Below are positions 32,246 to 43,671 of a stretch of 43,919 nucleotides of DNA, piece by piece. The stretch is taken from positions 196,335 through 240,253 of the forward strand of contig NW_022985210.1 of assembly GCF_010093535.1 (NCBI RefSeq), written 5' to 3'. Both the position numbers and the translations under genes were made by a program. Below the pieces are notes generated by a model, which was not told the DNA's origin, did no database searches, and saw only the letters and a program-made list of their open reading frames with translations. This DNA is from Lindgomyces ingoldianus. Its lineage: Eukaryota; Ascomycota; Dothideomycetes; Pleosporales; Lindgomycetaceae. How positions within the stretch are numbered: the first letter of the stretch is position 1; each line of letters begins with the position of its first letter.

Positions 32246-35200
32246 ATGGTCCGCGCAAAGAGAGGTAAATATCGCGCCCTCTCCCCGCTCCCCCGCTTGT
32301 TCTACCTTCACTACGCTCGCTATCACAGTGCCACCGACATTCACTAATGGAGCGGCTCCCGCGCCCTTTCACAGTCCTCTCTTTCATGTCAGAATGGGGC
32401 GGCAACGCAACTCACCGCCGGACACCCTCGTCCACCGGCACTTCACCAGTGCCCCCCTCACCCACTGCGAAGCAGCCGCCTGCTACCACGAACCCCTCCG
32501 CGTCCTCCACTTCCGTCCTCGAGAACTACGATCGTTCGTCGCCCGGCCCCGCTGCGCAGCCCAGAAGCGACTCGAGACCGTCGTCGCGGCCTATGTCAAT
32601 GATACAGACGTACCAGCCGCCTGTCATGGAGGTGGGCCAGGACACGCTGCCCGAGCTCCAGCGCATATTCCAGTTCCTTAACAGCCACTCGAATAAGCTC
32701 TACCAGGAGGGCTACTTCCTTAAGTTCCATGACACCGATTCGCGTAGGTCAAATTCCTCATGTCCGCTTTCGTACCACTGACAGGCTGCAGGGGGCCGGC
32801 CCGCGCCCGATCGGGTGTGGCAGGAATGCTTCGCTCAACTCGTCGGCACAATCCTCTCCCTGTGGGACGCGAGCGCGCTGGACCAAGTCGGCGGCGATGC
32901 TGAAGTGCTCCCCACTTTCATCAACCTCACAGATGCAGCAATCCATATGGTGTGTAGGTCCAAATCTGCTTTCGTGCGTCTGCTGATCGTGAATAGATGC
33001 CTTCGATGACCCTGAGCGACGGCAAGAAGCTCGACAACATCCTCAGCGTGTCGACTGCGGCCCATAACAAGTATCTGTTCCACTTCAATTCCTTCAACTC
33101 CCTGACCCAATGGACTGCCGGGATTCGGCTGGCCATGTTCGAGCACACAACCCTCCAGGAGGCGTACACGGGCGCATTGATCGCCGGCAAGGGCAAGCAG
33201 CTGAACAATATCCGCATCATCCTCGACCGCCAGCGCGCCAAGCACGAGGACTGGGCACGCGTACGATTTGGAGCAGGGACCCCCTGGCGACGGTGCTGGT
33301 GTGTTGTCACGCCGCCCGACGAGAAGGAATACGCCCGCCTGCAGAAGACGCAGAAGAAGGCGAATATCTACAATCGGTCCCCAGTCGTCCTCAAGGGAGA
33401 CATGAAGTTCTACGAGACGAAGAAGGTGACCAAGAAGACACTGCCCATCGCAACTGTCAAGGAGGCCTACTCCTGTTACGCCATCTACCCGCAGTCGAAA
33501 CCACTTATTGACCAGTCAACCCTGGTTAAGATCGAGGGTAACATCACAATTCACTCAAACCCGGAGTCAACAACCGAAGGCTTTGTCTTTGTCATGCCTG
33601 AAACGCACCCCGCAGTGTCTGGTTTCGAAATCATGCTTCGATTTTTATTCCCGGTCTTTGATACATTTGCCCTGTATGGACGCCCAACAAAATTAATTTC
33701 AGATGTTCTCGACTCGCGCGGCCTAATGTTCGCTATGCCCCCGGATCGACGCTATGGCTACCTTGAGATGTGGGATGTAGTGAGCTTGATTCACGCCGAC
33801 GGGAGTCACGGCTGGTCCGAGAGGCAATGGAGAAAAGAGTTGAAGGATCTCACTTCGAAACGCATGACATCTACCCCCTCACAAAACCAAAGCAGAGCCG
33901 GGAGCAGAACCGGTAGCCGAAGAAACACCGTTAGCCGCACTAGTTTGCCCCCTTCGCGCAGCGGGACCCTAAGGTTTGAGGAACCTGGCTCCATACGGTC
34001 ACAGCCGTCAACTCGTCAGGCATCGCCGACTCGACCAAGCGAATTCGAGACTCAAGGACCTCGACGCGTCGATTCGGCACCCCCTTCCGCAACATTTGCT
34101 ACGCCTCGTCACCAACGCTCAGTGTCCGAGACAAATGGGTACAAACAGTACCAAGCAGACACTCCATCTCGTTTAGCATACGGCGTGAATGCCAATAATG
34201 AAACCCCTCCTCCACCACCTGAGCACCGCGTTCTGAATGGAACGCCCCACCAGCACGATGGCTATGACACCGCTTCAGACGGTACACCGAGCCCTGATGC
34301 GCGAAATCTTCCATACATCCAGACAGTCCCTCTTTCGCCGCCGCATGGTCCTGTAGCCTTGCCCCCTGGCTTTGCACATGCGCCAAGCCAGAGACCACCT
34401 GTACACCCACATCATCCTCCAGAGAAACCGCGTCCTCATATGGACGAGGCCACACTTCATCAGCTAGCAGATGCGACTCATGCGCCTTTGCCTGCTGGTG
34501 TTGCGGTTGCTGGGGCTGCTGCGGCCTGGAGGAGTCAGGAGAATTTGAGTAGTAGGCGCAGCGGAGAACACGATAGACACCAGATGCAGATGCAGATGAA
34601 CGCTAATGCCCACGGCTACCCAGCAGATCAATATCTCCAAGGTACTGCAAACTCACGTTCTGGCAACAGGCTACCAACAATCCCTGCCTCGCCATATATC
34701 GAGCAGCCTGAATTTGTTGAGTCACCAATTGCGTTCCAGCCAACAGCGCCTCCTGTTCCGGAACATGCAGAGATGCCACAGCCTCGACCTAGTCTTGAGC
34801 TTGCCCAACGTCCTGGTAGTCAAAGCAGCCAGATTCATCGTAAACCAGTACCAGGTCGGTCTTCAATATCCTCTCGAGAAGCACATGATAATCTCTCGAC
34901 AAAAAGCTCAAGTCTTGGTAGTTTACGAAACGACATAGTCGATCCCGAGGCCCTCGATAGCCTAAACAACACAGATCCAACCCTGCTGCGACAGCAAAGC
35001 CAGTCCAGTAGCCGCTATGATGACGACAATGTATCTTCCTCAACCCCGGATTACGCAAGCACAATTAGTGAAGAAATACAGCCCCGGAAGTTGCCTGAGC
35101 GACGCGAAGAACGACCGCGAAGTGGGGTGTTGAAGTTTGTTGGAAACCCTGACATAGGGCCTAAGGCCGATGTTGTTGTTGGCGATGCCCATTACAACTC

Positions 35201-36395
35201 CGAGGTGAAGCAGCCGGCGGAACCCTCGTCAGATATTCCTACAATTGACTTCGGCCCCACATATTCACTAAACCCGGATTCAAAACGTCCTGGAACTAGT
35301 GGAACCATGACCCAAGCCCTCCATGATCACCCTACTTCGCAATCCAAGGAAAATCTTGCACCTTCCCCGAACGAACAGAAGCGCGTATCCTACCTGTCTG
35401 GTCGAACCACCCCAATTGCCGCTGCCCACATGCGAACTTCCTCTAACTCTCCTCAAGCCGAAGACCGTCGAAGTATTGCTTGGTCTCCCGGTATGACAGC
35501 GCAACCTCAAACGCAACCTGATCGACAGAAGCTAGATCCTGAAGAGTGGGTACAACAACGCGCTGTCAATGCCTACCAACCCCGGGCTTCACCAGTGTAC
35601 ACTCATGGAAGGAATCAGTCCCACACTCCGCCTCCCATAAATCGTACACAATCTGGTGAATGGACTCACCTGCAGAAAACTCCAGAAGCGATACCTGCCC
35701 GTCCTCCAAGTCGCCCGTTGAGTCGGCCTCTTTCTCGAGGCACCGGACTTCTGCTTGATCAGCGACCGACATCGTTATCTGCGCGGGAGCAGGAACAAGT
35801 GGCTCGGATGACTGGAACGCCTCTCATTGACTTGAGCAAGAATCCCAAGGAAAACCAGAAGACTTCATCCGCGGGATTGACAGCCTATATCGACCATCGA
35901 GAGCAGGAGAAAGCGGCAGCCAAGGCGAATCGTCATACCGCAGCCATGCAAGCCGAAATCGACCGACGGATGATGGCAGCACAGCAGCGACAGATGATGG
36001 AGATGCAGCAAATGGGCCAGCAAATGGTATTGGGACAAGGTGGATATGGGGCACCCGCCATGATGGGAACGCCGCAAGCATACCCCCAAGCATTTGCTTA
36101 TTCATCACCGGCCCAGATGCAGCAGCAACAGCAAGCGTATCAAAAACCAGGCTACTTCCCACCGCAGAGCATGTCCCCGATGCCACCGCAGGGCATCCAA
36201 CAGGGATGGGGGACTCCAAGTTCGCAGCCGATGCAGGGTCAGTACTTTGCGCCACAACAGCAGCAGATGCAGCCCCAGATGCAACACGCGCCCCAACAGC
36301 AACAACCGGTTATGCTGGATTATGGTGCGAGCTTTGATCAGGCCCAGGCGGCGGCACGGATTGCGCATCAGCAGGGAAAGATGAGACGTGGTTGA
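32246..36395 (+). CDS. PH-domain protein of the Skg3/CAF120 family
   Basis: Four exons: 32246-32264, 32393-32743, 32792-32949, 32997-36395. Introns are 128, 48 and 47 nt, all GT..AG, giving 1308 residues in frame. The tiny first exon (MVRAKR plus one base, context GCCATGG) joins directly to EWGGNATHRRTPSSTGT. A first PH-like region runs from ~residue 100 (LPELQRIFQFLNSHSNKLYQ, GYFLKFHDTDSRGR) to ~225. A second lies at ~258-405 (WRRCWCVVTPP through GFVFVMPETHPAVSGFEIML). The rest is low-complexity Ser/Pro-rich sequence with many SP/TP sites, a helical Glu/Met/Gln segment (AEIDRRMMAAQQRQMMEM) and a Gln/Met/Pro-rich end. Yeast relatives are linked to the cell cortex/bud neck (Skg3) and to the CCR4-NOT complex (Caf120). 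Which role applies here is inference. Confidence 0.85.
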
Positions 36396-37378
36396 TGAAG
36401 ATGATGGGAAGATGAGGGATGGGGCAGTAAGACTAGGTTATCGAGGAGAAGGGATCGGTCGTGGATGAAGAGGGAGTGAGATTTTAAGGTACGAGTGAAG
36501 CTTTTCAATTGTATATGTTTGATTTTCGTTGGTGGGCTTTAATGGAAGAAGGTTTGAGCATTATACAAACGCATGTGCATGCATGCATGCATGCATGCAT
36601 TCCAAGGTCGGCCCAAAAGGAGGATAGGCCTGGTCTGGATAGATTGGTGCATTTTGCATTGCGTTGGGGAGTATTTTTTTATTTCATTTTCATTTTCTCT
36701 GAGAGCGATTTCCCTCCTTTGCTATCTGTTAGCGCGCGCTCTCCTTTTCACGTGTTATGACTATGGTCCAACAATTTGCTGGGTGGCTGGACGATGACTC
36801 TTTCCTTTCTGCGATTGACTACCCGTTTCATTCATCATTGCGCGGCGTTTAAAAGGGGCGAACGTTAGTTGCATAGTTATGGGTTTGGACTTGTGTTTGA
36901 CGGCATGAATGCATCGCTCGAGCCGCAGTCATGGTATGCTTAGTTAATTTATCATGGTTTCTGAGTGCCTGTCTACACTACCACGGCTATGGCTCTGTGT
37001 GTGCGGTGAAGGGACTGACTGACAGCTTCTACTCTGTCTTCGGCTTCCTTTCGATTGGCTAGCAGAGTCAGTTTGATGAGTGAGAAGCTTCATCACCCAT
37101 TAGTCGTCCTAGGCATAATTCATATAGTGCTAGTGATCCTATTTCTAGCATAAGAGTTATTGATCCCCTTGTTCTGCCAGGTATGACCGTGGGTGTTCCC
37201 AAGCACTTCCTCCATCTGATATAGTCCTATTTGGCTATTTCCAACACAATTACCTTGCTCCCTTGAAGGTTTTTAATTAAAGACGACCACCGACGCTAGC
37301 GCAGCTCAGTTTAGCTCCCAGTCTCACAAGTTTAACAGCGTTGGAGCATTTCTTCACACTACGATGATAACGCATGAA
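36396..37378. other. 3' flank and intergenic region
   Basis: No gene recognised. Contains a CATG microsatellite at ~36577-36600 and otherwise ordinary sequence. Confidence 0.5.
36577..36600. repeat. (CATG)n microsatellite
   Basis: Six consecutive GCAT units forming a self-complementary tract. Confidence 0.85.
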
Positions 37379-38130
37379 GTTTTTTAGAGACCAGATGGAC
37401 AGACATGAATGCTTTGAGATAGCGGTTTTTGACAGCATCAATCTCATCTACCGGGCCTTTTTAGAGGACACACGGACGTCGCGGAAATGTACATCGTAGT
37501 ATTTGTCCAGCCAATTTTGGAGGGAAAGCGCACATGAATCTCAGTGAAGGGTTCTTAAAGCCGGAGGGGTGCGGAACCGGACAGGGTGTTGGTTGCTATT
37601 GGAGTTTCTAAGGGGAAGGGAAGGGGTGGGTTGGCGTCTTCCACGTCTGGAGTGGTTTAGGAGGCCGATTACTGGATATTGTCATCTTCTGGAGCTGTTT
37701 TGGAATCGGGAGCTGGCTGGACATCTTGGACTTCTCCGTTGACTTTTAGAAACGGAGATCTGGGTCGTGAAATGGTTGTCGCTGTCTTTTTAGAAGCGGG
37801 GAGACTGGAAGTGGACAAAAGGAACAGTCCGTGTCGTTTTCAAAAGACTGGGCAGTGGAGGTGGGTTGGTGGTGTTCTGTTTAGAACCTAGGGGTGCTGG
37901 ACAATATATGTGCTAGGACACAATTTAGAAAGTCTGGAGAGGAGGTCGACATAACGCAGCTCGCAGTAATTCTTTCGATACCAGAGGCCGGACATGAAGG
38001 ATATCATGTTAGTATTTTTGAGGCTGAGAGCTAGGCATGACGGAGTTCGTATAAACTCTTTAGAAACCGAAAGCAGGACATGATATCCTCATAGATAAAT
38101 TTTGGAACGTCCGCGGAGGAAGTCGAGGCC
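37379..38130 (+). repeat. Degenerate ~45-bp periodic array
   Basis: A core resembling TTTTAGAAAC recurs at about 37382, 37425, 37458, 37514, 37550, 37605, 37654, 37697, 37744, 37787, 37837, 37878, 37922, 37971, 38013, 38057 and 38099. Each is followed ~15-25 bp later by a GGACATGA-like word. Spacing is 33-56 bp, mean ~45 bp. A further isolated copy sits at ~38302. Units are strongly diverged and not locked to a reading frame, so this is a decayed tandem array rather than a coding repeat. Confidence 0.6.
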
Positions 38131-38340
38131 GAGGACGAGCGACATTCCTCTTCGGTCAGATCATTTCGCTTCATGCGGATGGTGCTCTAGGGAGTTAAGT
38201 ACATGATCCTTGAACCTTTTCTTTTAGGGGCAACCCGAATCGTTCTGCACATACATCCTAACCAACGGACTATTTACTGTACCATGAGTTCATGTTTAGG
38301 TGTTTTTAGAACTCGATGAGGACATGGAGGTGGAGGAGAG

Positions 38341-40086
38341 GCTCTAGGACAGATAGAGGAAGGGGTTTATATACCTGAGAGAGGGGAGGTTGGGCCCGGT
38401 CCCTAGCTATGACGTTGGATGTGCACTTTGGTAAAGGAGTGGCATCACTCACTTTCTTGGCATTCTGTATATGCCTTCAGCTACGCTAGAAATGCCGTAA
38501 GGCTGCTTGGTGCTCTCGAGGTGGCCGTAAGGTGGAGTGGTACATCATCACCTCTGCTCTCGATGATATCGAGCTTTCTTCCCCCTTGCGCTACTACCTC
38601 CCTCGCGGGAGGAAAATTTGTAGGTAGCAAAGCAATGGCGGGTTTCAGGGTATCTAATACCTCTGCCTGAAACCATTCTATCTATGCTGCGTGTGCTGTT
38701 CGTTCTAAATTTGGAGCAATTTCTCGGCATAGTGCTCTTAACGCTATATGCTCCCGGATAGACAAGAATATTAGAACCTTAGAAGCCATGAGGAGATTCA
38801 GGTTTTTCTGGTAGAGGAGATTCTAGGGAGAGGGGGTAATGAACCCTCCTCTCTTGCTGACTGGAAGTTTCTTTCAACACCCTGCTCTCCTCCTGGGAAT
38901 TAAAAGGGCGAATTTATCCAATCATGGACTTGTGGGTAACTGAAACGGCAGTAAAAGCCCCGGTATGTGTGCGTGGCGTCTGCTTCGTGGAGGCTCCAAA
39001 AACTGGCATATATTATGGATATGGGTGGCGCTTTCTCTTTCTTCGGCTGGATGCTTTGAAGGGGTTTCCGCGTTGAAGCATTTGCGTAATACTCTATGGT
39101 CAAAAGGGACTTCACCAAAGTCTATTTCTGCTTTCGAACCTGAGCATACAAGGGTGTAAAACTGAGCAGTGACTAATTAACTTGAGCTTGTGGCTGCGCA
39201 GTCCTGAGCAGGTCTTGGCAGCTTAATTAAACCTAAGCAAGCAAAGTATTGGCCGGAATCTAAGACAACCGGCGTCCCAGATTCGGGCCACTCCCCTGCT
39301 CAATGGCCTAGTTCTTTGCACATGACCTAGTTTCCGGGCCAAGCAGCGCAGATTTAGGTCCTAAAGCTTGTTTATACTTTCCTTTAAAAATCGCTGGCAG
39401 AATAATCATCACAAGGGTGCTGTTCTTAAGCTACGAAAGATTTTTAGCCACTAGTAGCGCTCTTTCCAATTTCTGCCACCACTCCAGGGGTCTACAGAGA
39501 CAGCAATTAAGTACACTTTATTATCTTTATAAATTCTTAACACTTGTAATGAATTGCTAGCATTTCACACAGAGAGCTACGTAGTTCGTACCGACTTTCA
39601 ACGCAAGACATAGAAAGTTATTCAAGTATATATTTGTAGTACGTATGTCAATCGAGAGTGAATCAAAAGCAGTATCTCCAGATGTCATATTCATAGAAAA
39701 TTTGATATTTGGATCGGTTAGAATTACAGTATCAACCTAGCTTGTGATAGCCAGAAGTCGCTATGTGAGGTTATGCGACGAAGGGCGAGCGAGAAACCCC
39801 CCCATGGGAGAAGGGTGTACAGTACAAGCTGCACGAAAAAGAAGCCGTAGGTGAAGGTGGAGCCTACTGGTTTGTTCGAGGAAGCGTCAGCGGTTCGCCA
39901 AATCTAGCTACGTGCGGGCATACAGTACAGTAGCTGCGAAATCACGGGTGAAACCGAGCAAGGATCAACTAGCTGGCCAAGTAACTAACATAGCGGCTCT
40001 TCAGCGGAAATTGTGGAATCACTTACGATACACGTAATCCCTACAACACCTGCTTCTCTAGTCCATCTCCAGTCTATCTCTAGTAC
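38341..40086. other. Gene-poor region
   Basis: No recognised coding frame, terminal repeat or RNA gene. Two modest ORFs (38419-38670, 38965-39159) lack protein-like character. Confidence 0.5.
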
Positions 40087-40197
40087 AAGGGGGGATGATG
40101 AGCGGGTCTTAAAGCCCGTGCCTTTCTCTCATACAAATTCCTTCAGTGTCTATGAAAGAGACACACGGGATTTACGACCCGCTCATCATCCCCCCTT
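40087..40197. repeat. Long hairpin, 47-bp arms and 17-nt loop
   Basis: Arms 40087-40133 and 40151-40197 pair at 41 of 47 positions. The first 22 bases (AAGGGGGGATGATGAGCGGG and two more) pair perfectly; mismatches cluster toward the loop. It could be a foldback MITE or a small-RNA-like hairpin transcript. Confidence 0.85.
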
Positions 40198-40499
40198 ATA
40201 TCGCTGTGCAATACAAAGCCTCCACTAGAAAAAGCCTCAAATACGAAGAAACCTGCAATAAAATGAAACCTCTAATACGAAGAAAGCCTCTTAAAGATTC
40301 TGCTCCATCATAATGCCATACAGCGCCGCATTCCTTAGCACGTTAATTTATTTCTCTACCTGTATTCAAACCTGGCAAGCTTAATATGTCCGTCTCTCCA
40401 CAGCCTAAACTTGTGGTATTTCGTCTACGGTGTTAGGAATGTATCTATGTGTTTTAATCTTCGCATTATTAACCCGTGTTTGCCTGAATGCTCCTAGTG
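40198..40499. other. Spacer between hairpin and hAT element
   Basis: Contains short near-repeats of AATACGAAGAAA (around 40239-40285); otherwise nothing recognised. Confidence 0.5.
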
Positions 40500-40507
40500 A
40501 GCCGCGC
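40500..40507. repeat. Left TSD AGCCGCGC of hAT element
   Basis: 8 bp, repeated exactly at 41312-41319. Confidence 0.85.
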
Positions 40508-41311
40508 CAGGGCTTCCAACGGGTCGTACTACGGTCCGTACAAAGTGAACCGTAACGGTCACGTGTTCAGTACGAACGTACCGAGTTCGTGAGCCGTACC
40601 GTACGTTTAATGATGCCCTAGGTACGGTACGTAGTACAGATTGCATTACCCTTTTAGGAAGTTTGTATAGGGGTTCTAGAGGGGTAGGAGGGCTCTGGCA
40701 AGCAGGAGGCCTGCAGGGAGCGTGTAGGGGGGCTTCTAAAGCTCTAATAGGCTAAAATTTTTGCAAGGACGCTTAAATCTCTTTTTAAGGGGTTTAATCT
40801 ATCTATCTGCAGTCTGTTGTCTTAAAAATGCCTAGTACAGACTATTTTCTATTGCAGAGTTATCTATCTACGCCTCTTGCCGCCTTACAGGCCTTATCTA
40901 GTTAATTAGATCCCTCTGTTGTTAGTCTTGTTAGTTGCAGAAGTTAAAAACCTTCTACACAGCGTCTCTATAACGCTCCTAGAGGAGCAGGGCAAGGCAA
41001 TCCGCCTCTAGCTCTGCTATTAGTGTTATAATTAGACCTATCTACTCTTGTCACTAGAGAAAACTAGTTATTTTATAGTTAATTAGGCCTTAATCTTGCG
41101 TCTCTAGAGACCTATAGTCTTAACTGTTTTAACTAGAGTACAGCGTACTTTAATCAAATTGTACTACTTGTTCAGATCACGTGAGCCGTAACAGTTACAA
41201 TACGTACACCTACCTCTCTTCCTCCCTGTTGTACGAACGTACACAAAATCTCACCCGTACAGGCCTCAAAATCGCCCAATCGTACAGTACTACGCCTCGG
41301 TGGAAGCCCTG
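40508..41311. mobile_element. Non-autonomous hAT-type element (804 bp)
   Basis: Ends CAGGGCTTCCA...TGGAAGCCCTG form a terminal inverted repeat, with partial pairing extending through the GTAC-rich subterminal sequence. A perfect 8-bp duplication AGCCGCGC flanks it, the hAT hallmark. Both subterminal regions carry many GTACG and GAGCCGTA/ACGTGAGCCGTAAC words, likely transposase-binding repeats. No coding capacity is visible in the AT-rich middle, so it would rely on a transposase in trans. Confidence 0.85.
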
Positions 41312-41319
41312 AGCCGCGC

Positions 41320-41411
41320 AATCGCATCACATCCTCTTTTCCCTTCTCTCCTGGCTCTACCCTCTAAATGTGAAACTCCTGCTGAGTATGGACACCGAGT
41401 ACAATAAACAT
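41320..41411. other. Spacer between hAT element and WD40 fragment
   Basis: Short stretch without features; possibly further decayed WD40 sequence. Confidence 0.3.
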
Positions 41412-41606
41412 GTATGCAATGGTATTCAAGACCTAGTTGATATGCTCCTTGAGCATCGACAGGCACTGGTCGCTGTGCGTATCGCGGATGTTGTCGTTGC
41501 CATACATGTCGCCCGACACCGACGCGACCCGGGCAGAGTCGTGGGAGAAGGCGACTAACCTGACCAAGTTGCTATGCCCCTCAAGCGTCACCAGGCAGGA
41601 CTCCAT
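41412..41606 (-). pseudogene. WD40-repeat protein fragment
   Basis: The minus strand reads ESCLVTLEGHSNLVRLVAFS, HDSARVASVSGDMYGNDNIR, DTHSDQCLSMLKEHIN then a stop (TAG for an expected Trp) and VLNTIA. This is one WD40 blade and the start of the next, in the style of the C-terminal repeats of fungal NACHT-WD40 (HET-E/HNWD-type) proteins. The WD of the blade is lost (NIRDTHS for NIRIWDTHS). Only a relic remains, with no N-terminal partner in the window. Assignment to NLR-type genes is inference; WD40 identity is solid. Confidence 0.65.
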
Positions 41607-41889
41607 CTAGTTTGGCCATTCAATTCCCCTAAAAGCATCCTTGGATAATCTCTGCAGTGTTCAAGGCGCTGGTGCTTTTTGCCTTTCTAGGATATGTTTC
41701 GCTGTCCATACACGTCACTCCAAAGCGCCAGGAGGCTTCATGCAGATCTCAGTGATGGAACACCGAGGTAACCCAGGCCTCGAACAGAAGGACAACGTCA
41801 TTCTATCTGCAATCAAAAACGTCTCGCCCACAGATTCTGGTCAGGGTTCTGATCCACCTTCTGAATAGGTGGCGGTGTGAATGTCCCTG

Positions 41890-42924
41890 CGGCACATATC
41901 ATATGTGATGGTACCCTATCCTCTTGTATAATCGCACCTGGCCGTTCAGCTTGACACTGTTTTGCAAAGGGTAGTAGCTTCGGCAGAAGAATCGTCGTCT
42001 GGCGACGGTACCAGTCAATGCCAGGGCCTTTGCCACGGGCCAGCTTACCGTTCTTCTGATTCCATGGCCACTGAGGCTTTCGGCCAGGAGTCGTTTGTAG
42101 ATTGAGTCGATGCATGCCATTAGTAAACTCCCACTGCTGCTTCATTAACGGCTCTAATATCTTATTCATCCAATTAATCTCCTTGTCAGCTCTTCCCCGA
42201 TCCTTCTTCGTCTCGGGCATCTAGCAGTGGCATGGCCCTTTCTTACCGGAAGAGACGCAAGCCCAAAACATGAACTCAGAGTAGCCTTTCCAACGCTCTC
42301 AAATACAACTTCTTACAAAAGCTTCATCAGCTTTCCGCTACACTCAATAGCCACCTCGTCGATGGAGCAGTACAACACTTGTTTCATCTGACCAAGTCAA
42401 GTTCTTCCAATCCTCAATCGTCCAATCCTTATGCCTCAAACACCACTCGAGTTGATCCTCCCTCATCTTCTTCGTCAACCCAGGCTTTCTCGTCGGCTTC
42501 GTCTTTTGAATCCAGCCTTCTTGAGTATACGATAAACCGTGGCTGCTGATACATTGATTCACTTCTCACTAAGTGCCCCAGCAATGTCAGCACGCGATTC
42601 TCCCGCCCATGACGATCACGGCTACTGTAAGTACTACAGCTGACGACGTCTCCTCAGTCTGCTTTGATAGATGGCAAGACCGAGGGGGATCCTGTACATG
42701 CTCGCCGCGAAGCTTAGTGGCCGTTGACCGGGGATAAATCCACGTTCAATCGCCTGGGCGTAGATCTTCTGAATGGTAGGTCTTTCTATACTTGTGAAGT
42801 CAGTAATCTCGCCATTAGCTTTGCCTGTTGCTTTAAGAGATACAATAAGAGCACGAGTCCCAGCACCATTATAATTATAAGCCATATTAGCGATGCGATG
42901 AAAAGCTTCATGTACGACCATCAA
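41890..42924 (-). pseudogene. Tc1/mariner-like transposase, frameshifted and C-terminally truncated
   Basis: The minus strand begins near 42924 with AGTRALIVSLKATGKANGEI, FTSIERPTIQKIYAQAIERG (helix-turn-helix). It continues in another frame GLTKKMREDQLEWCLRHKDW, IEDWKNLTWSDETSVVLLHR (first catalytic Asp in WSDE). Then come PETKKDRGRADKEINWMNKI, LNLQTTPGRKPQWPWNQKNG and ILLPKLLPFAKQCQAERP, and finally IIQEDRVPSH (second catalytic Asp). After PSH the family sequence ends and the third acidic residue region is missing. At least two frameshifts are needed. Fungal relatives share the RRGGYR and PGRKPQW words. I did not find its terminal repeats. Confidence 0.85.
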
Positions 42925-43671
42925 AAAATGATGATTTTATAGATGATTGCGCAAAGGCCATGTGTGCTCAGTGAATTCACCCGATTCGGCATGTGGCGTT
43001 TACCCCCTGGGTGGTTGTTGGCCAGGGGGGGTAAAGACATTTGAAAGGCTCCTCTGTATGAGTGAACTCAGAAATTACTTTTTTTGCTTTTAATGACCCA
43101 ACCTCCGAATGTCGTCATGAGTCAGTGGCTATTCATCCCGGTTTCCTTTTCTGAGTTGCTGGGGCGACTGATGGGTTTGCTTTTCCGAGAAACACGACAT
43201 TGACATTGCTTTGGCGACTGTGTTTTCAATTATCTTCGGCAGTAATCGCAAATATCTGGTGCACCTCCTAACAACCTAGGAAGGTGTCATAGAGTGAAGG
43301 TGCCCACTGCCATAATTACCTTGGTGTGTTGTTTCGTGACAAGCGGAGGGGCATTGAATGTATCCGCCCTCTTGGACTTGATATTTGTGGTGCGCCAACA
43401 TATTGTCTTGGTTATCAATTCTGACTAGGATGGTAAAGATAAGCGATGAACGAGCGTCCTTTCATCATACCCTCAGCCGCACTTGGCATGAGAGGGGCTT
43501 GGTAGGGCTTTATTTGGTGGACGCAGCGCCTTCTCGTATTCTTCTTTGCACTGCCACGTAGGGGCGTAAATCAATGCGCACAATACTGGACTGGGAATGG
43601 TCACTTGATTGTTTACTTTTTTTTTGGCGCACTTTTTGGCGAGGTGCAGTACGCACCCACATTATTAGCAG
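42925..43671. other. Gene-poor region
   Basis: Apart from the small inverted repeat at 43006-43037, no coding frame or known motif is seen. Confidence 0.5.
43006..43037. repeat. Short perfect inverted repeat
   Basis: TTTACCCCCTGG and CCAGGGGGGGTAAA flank an 11-nt spacer; one arm has two extra Gs. May be an element end or foldback. Confidence 0.6.

Noticed and set aside
37679..37891. 70-codon plus-strand ORF
   Set aside because: Falls within the degenerate 45-bp array and shows no frame conservation between units.
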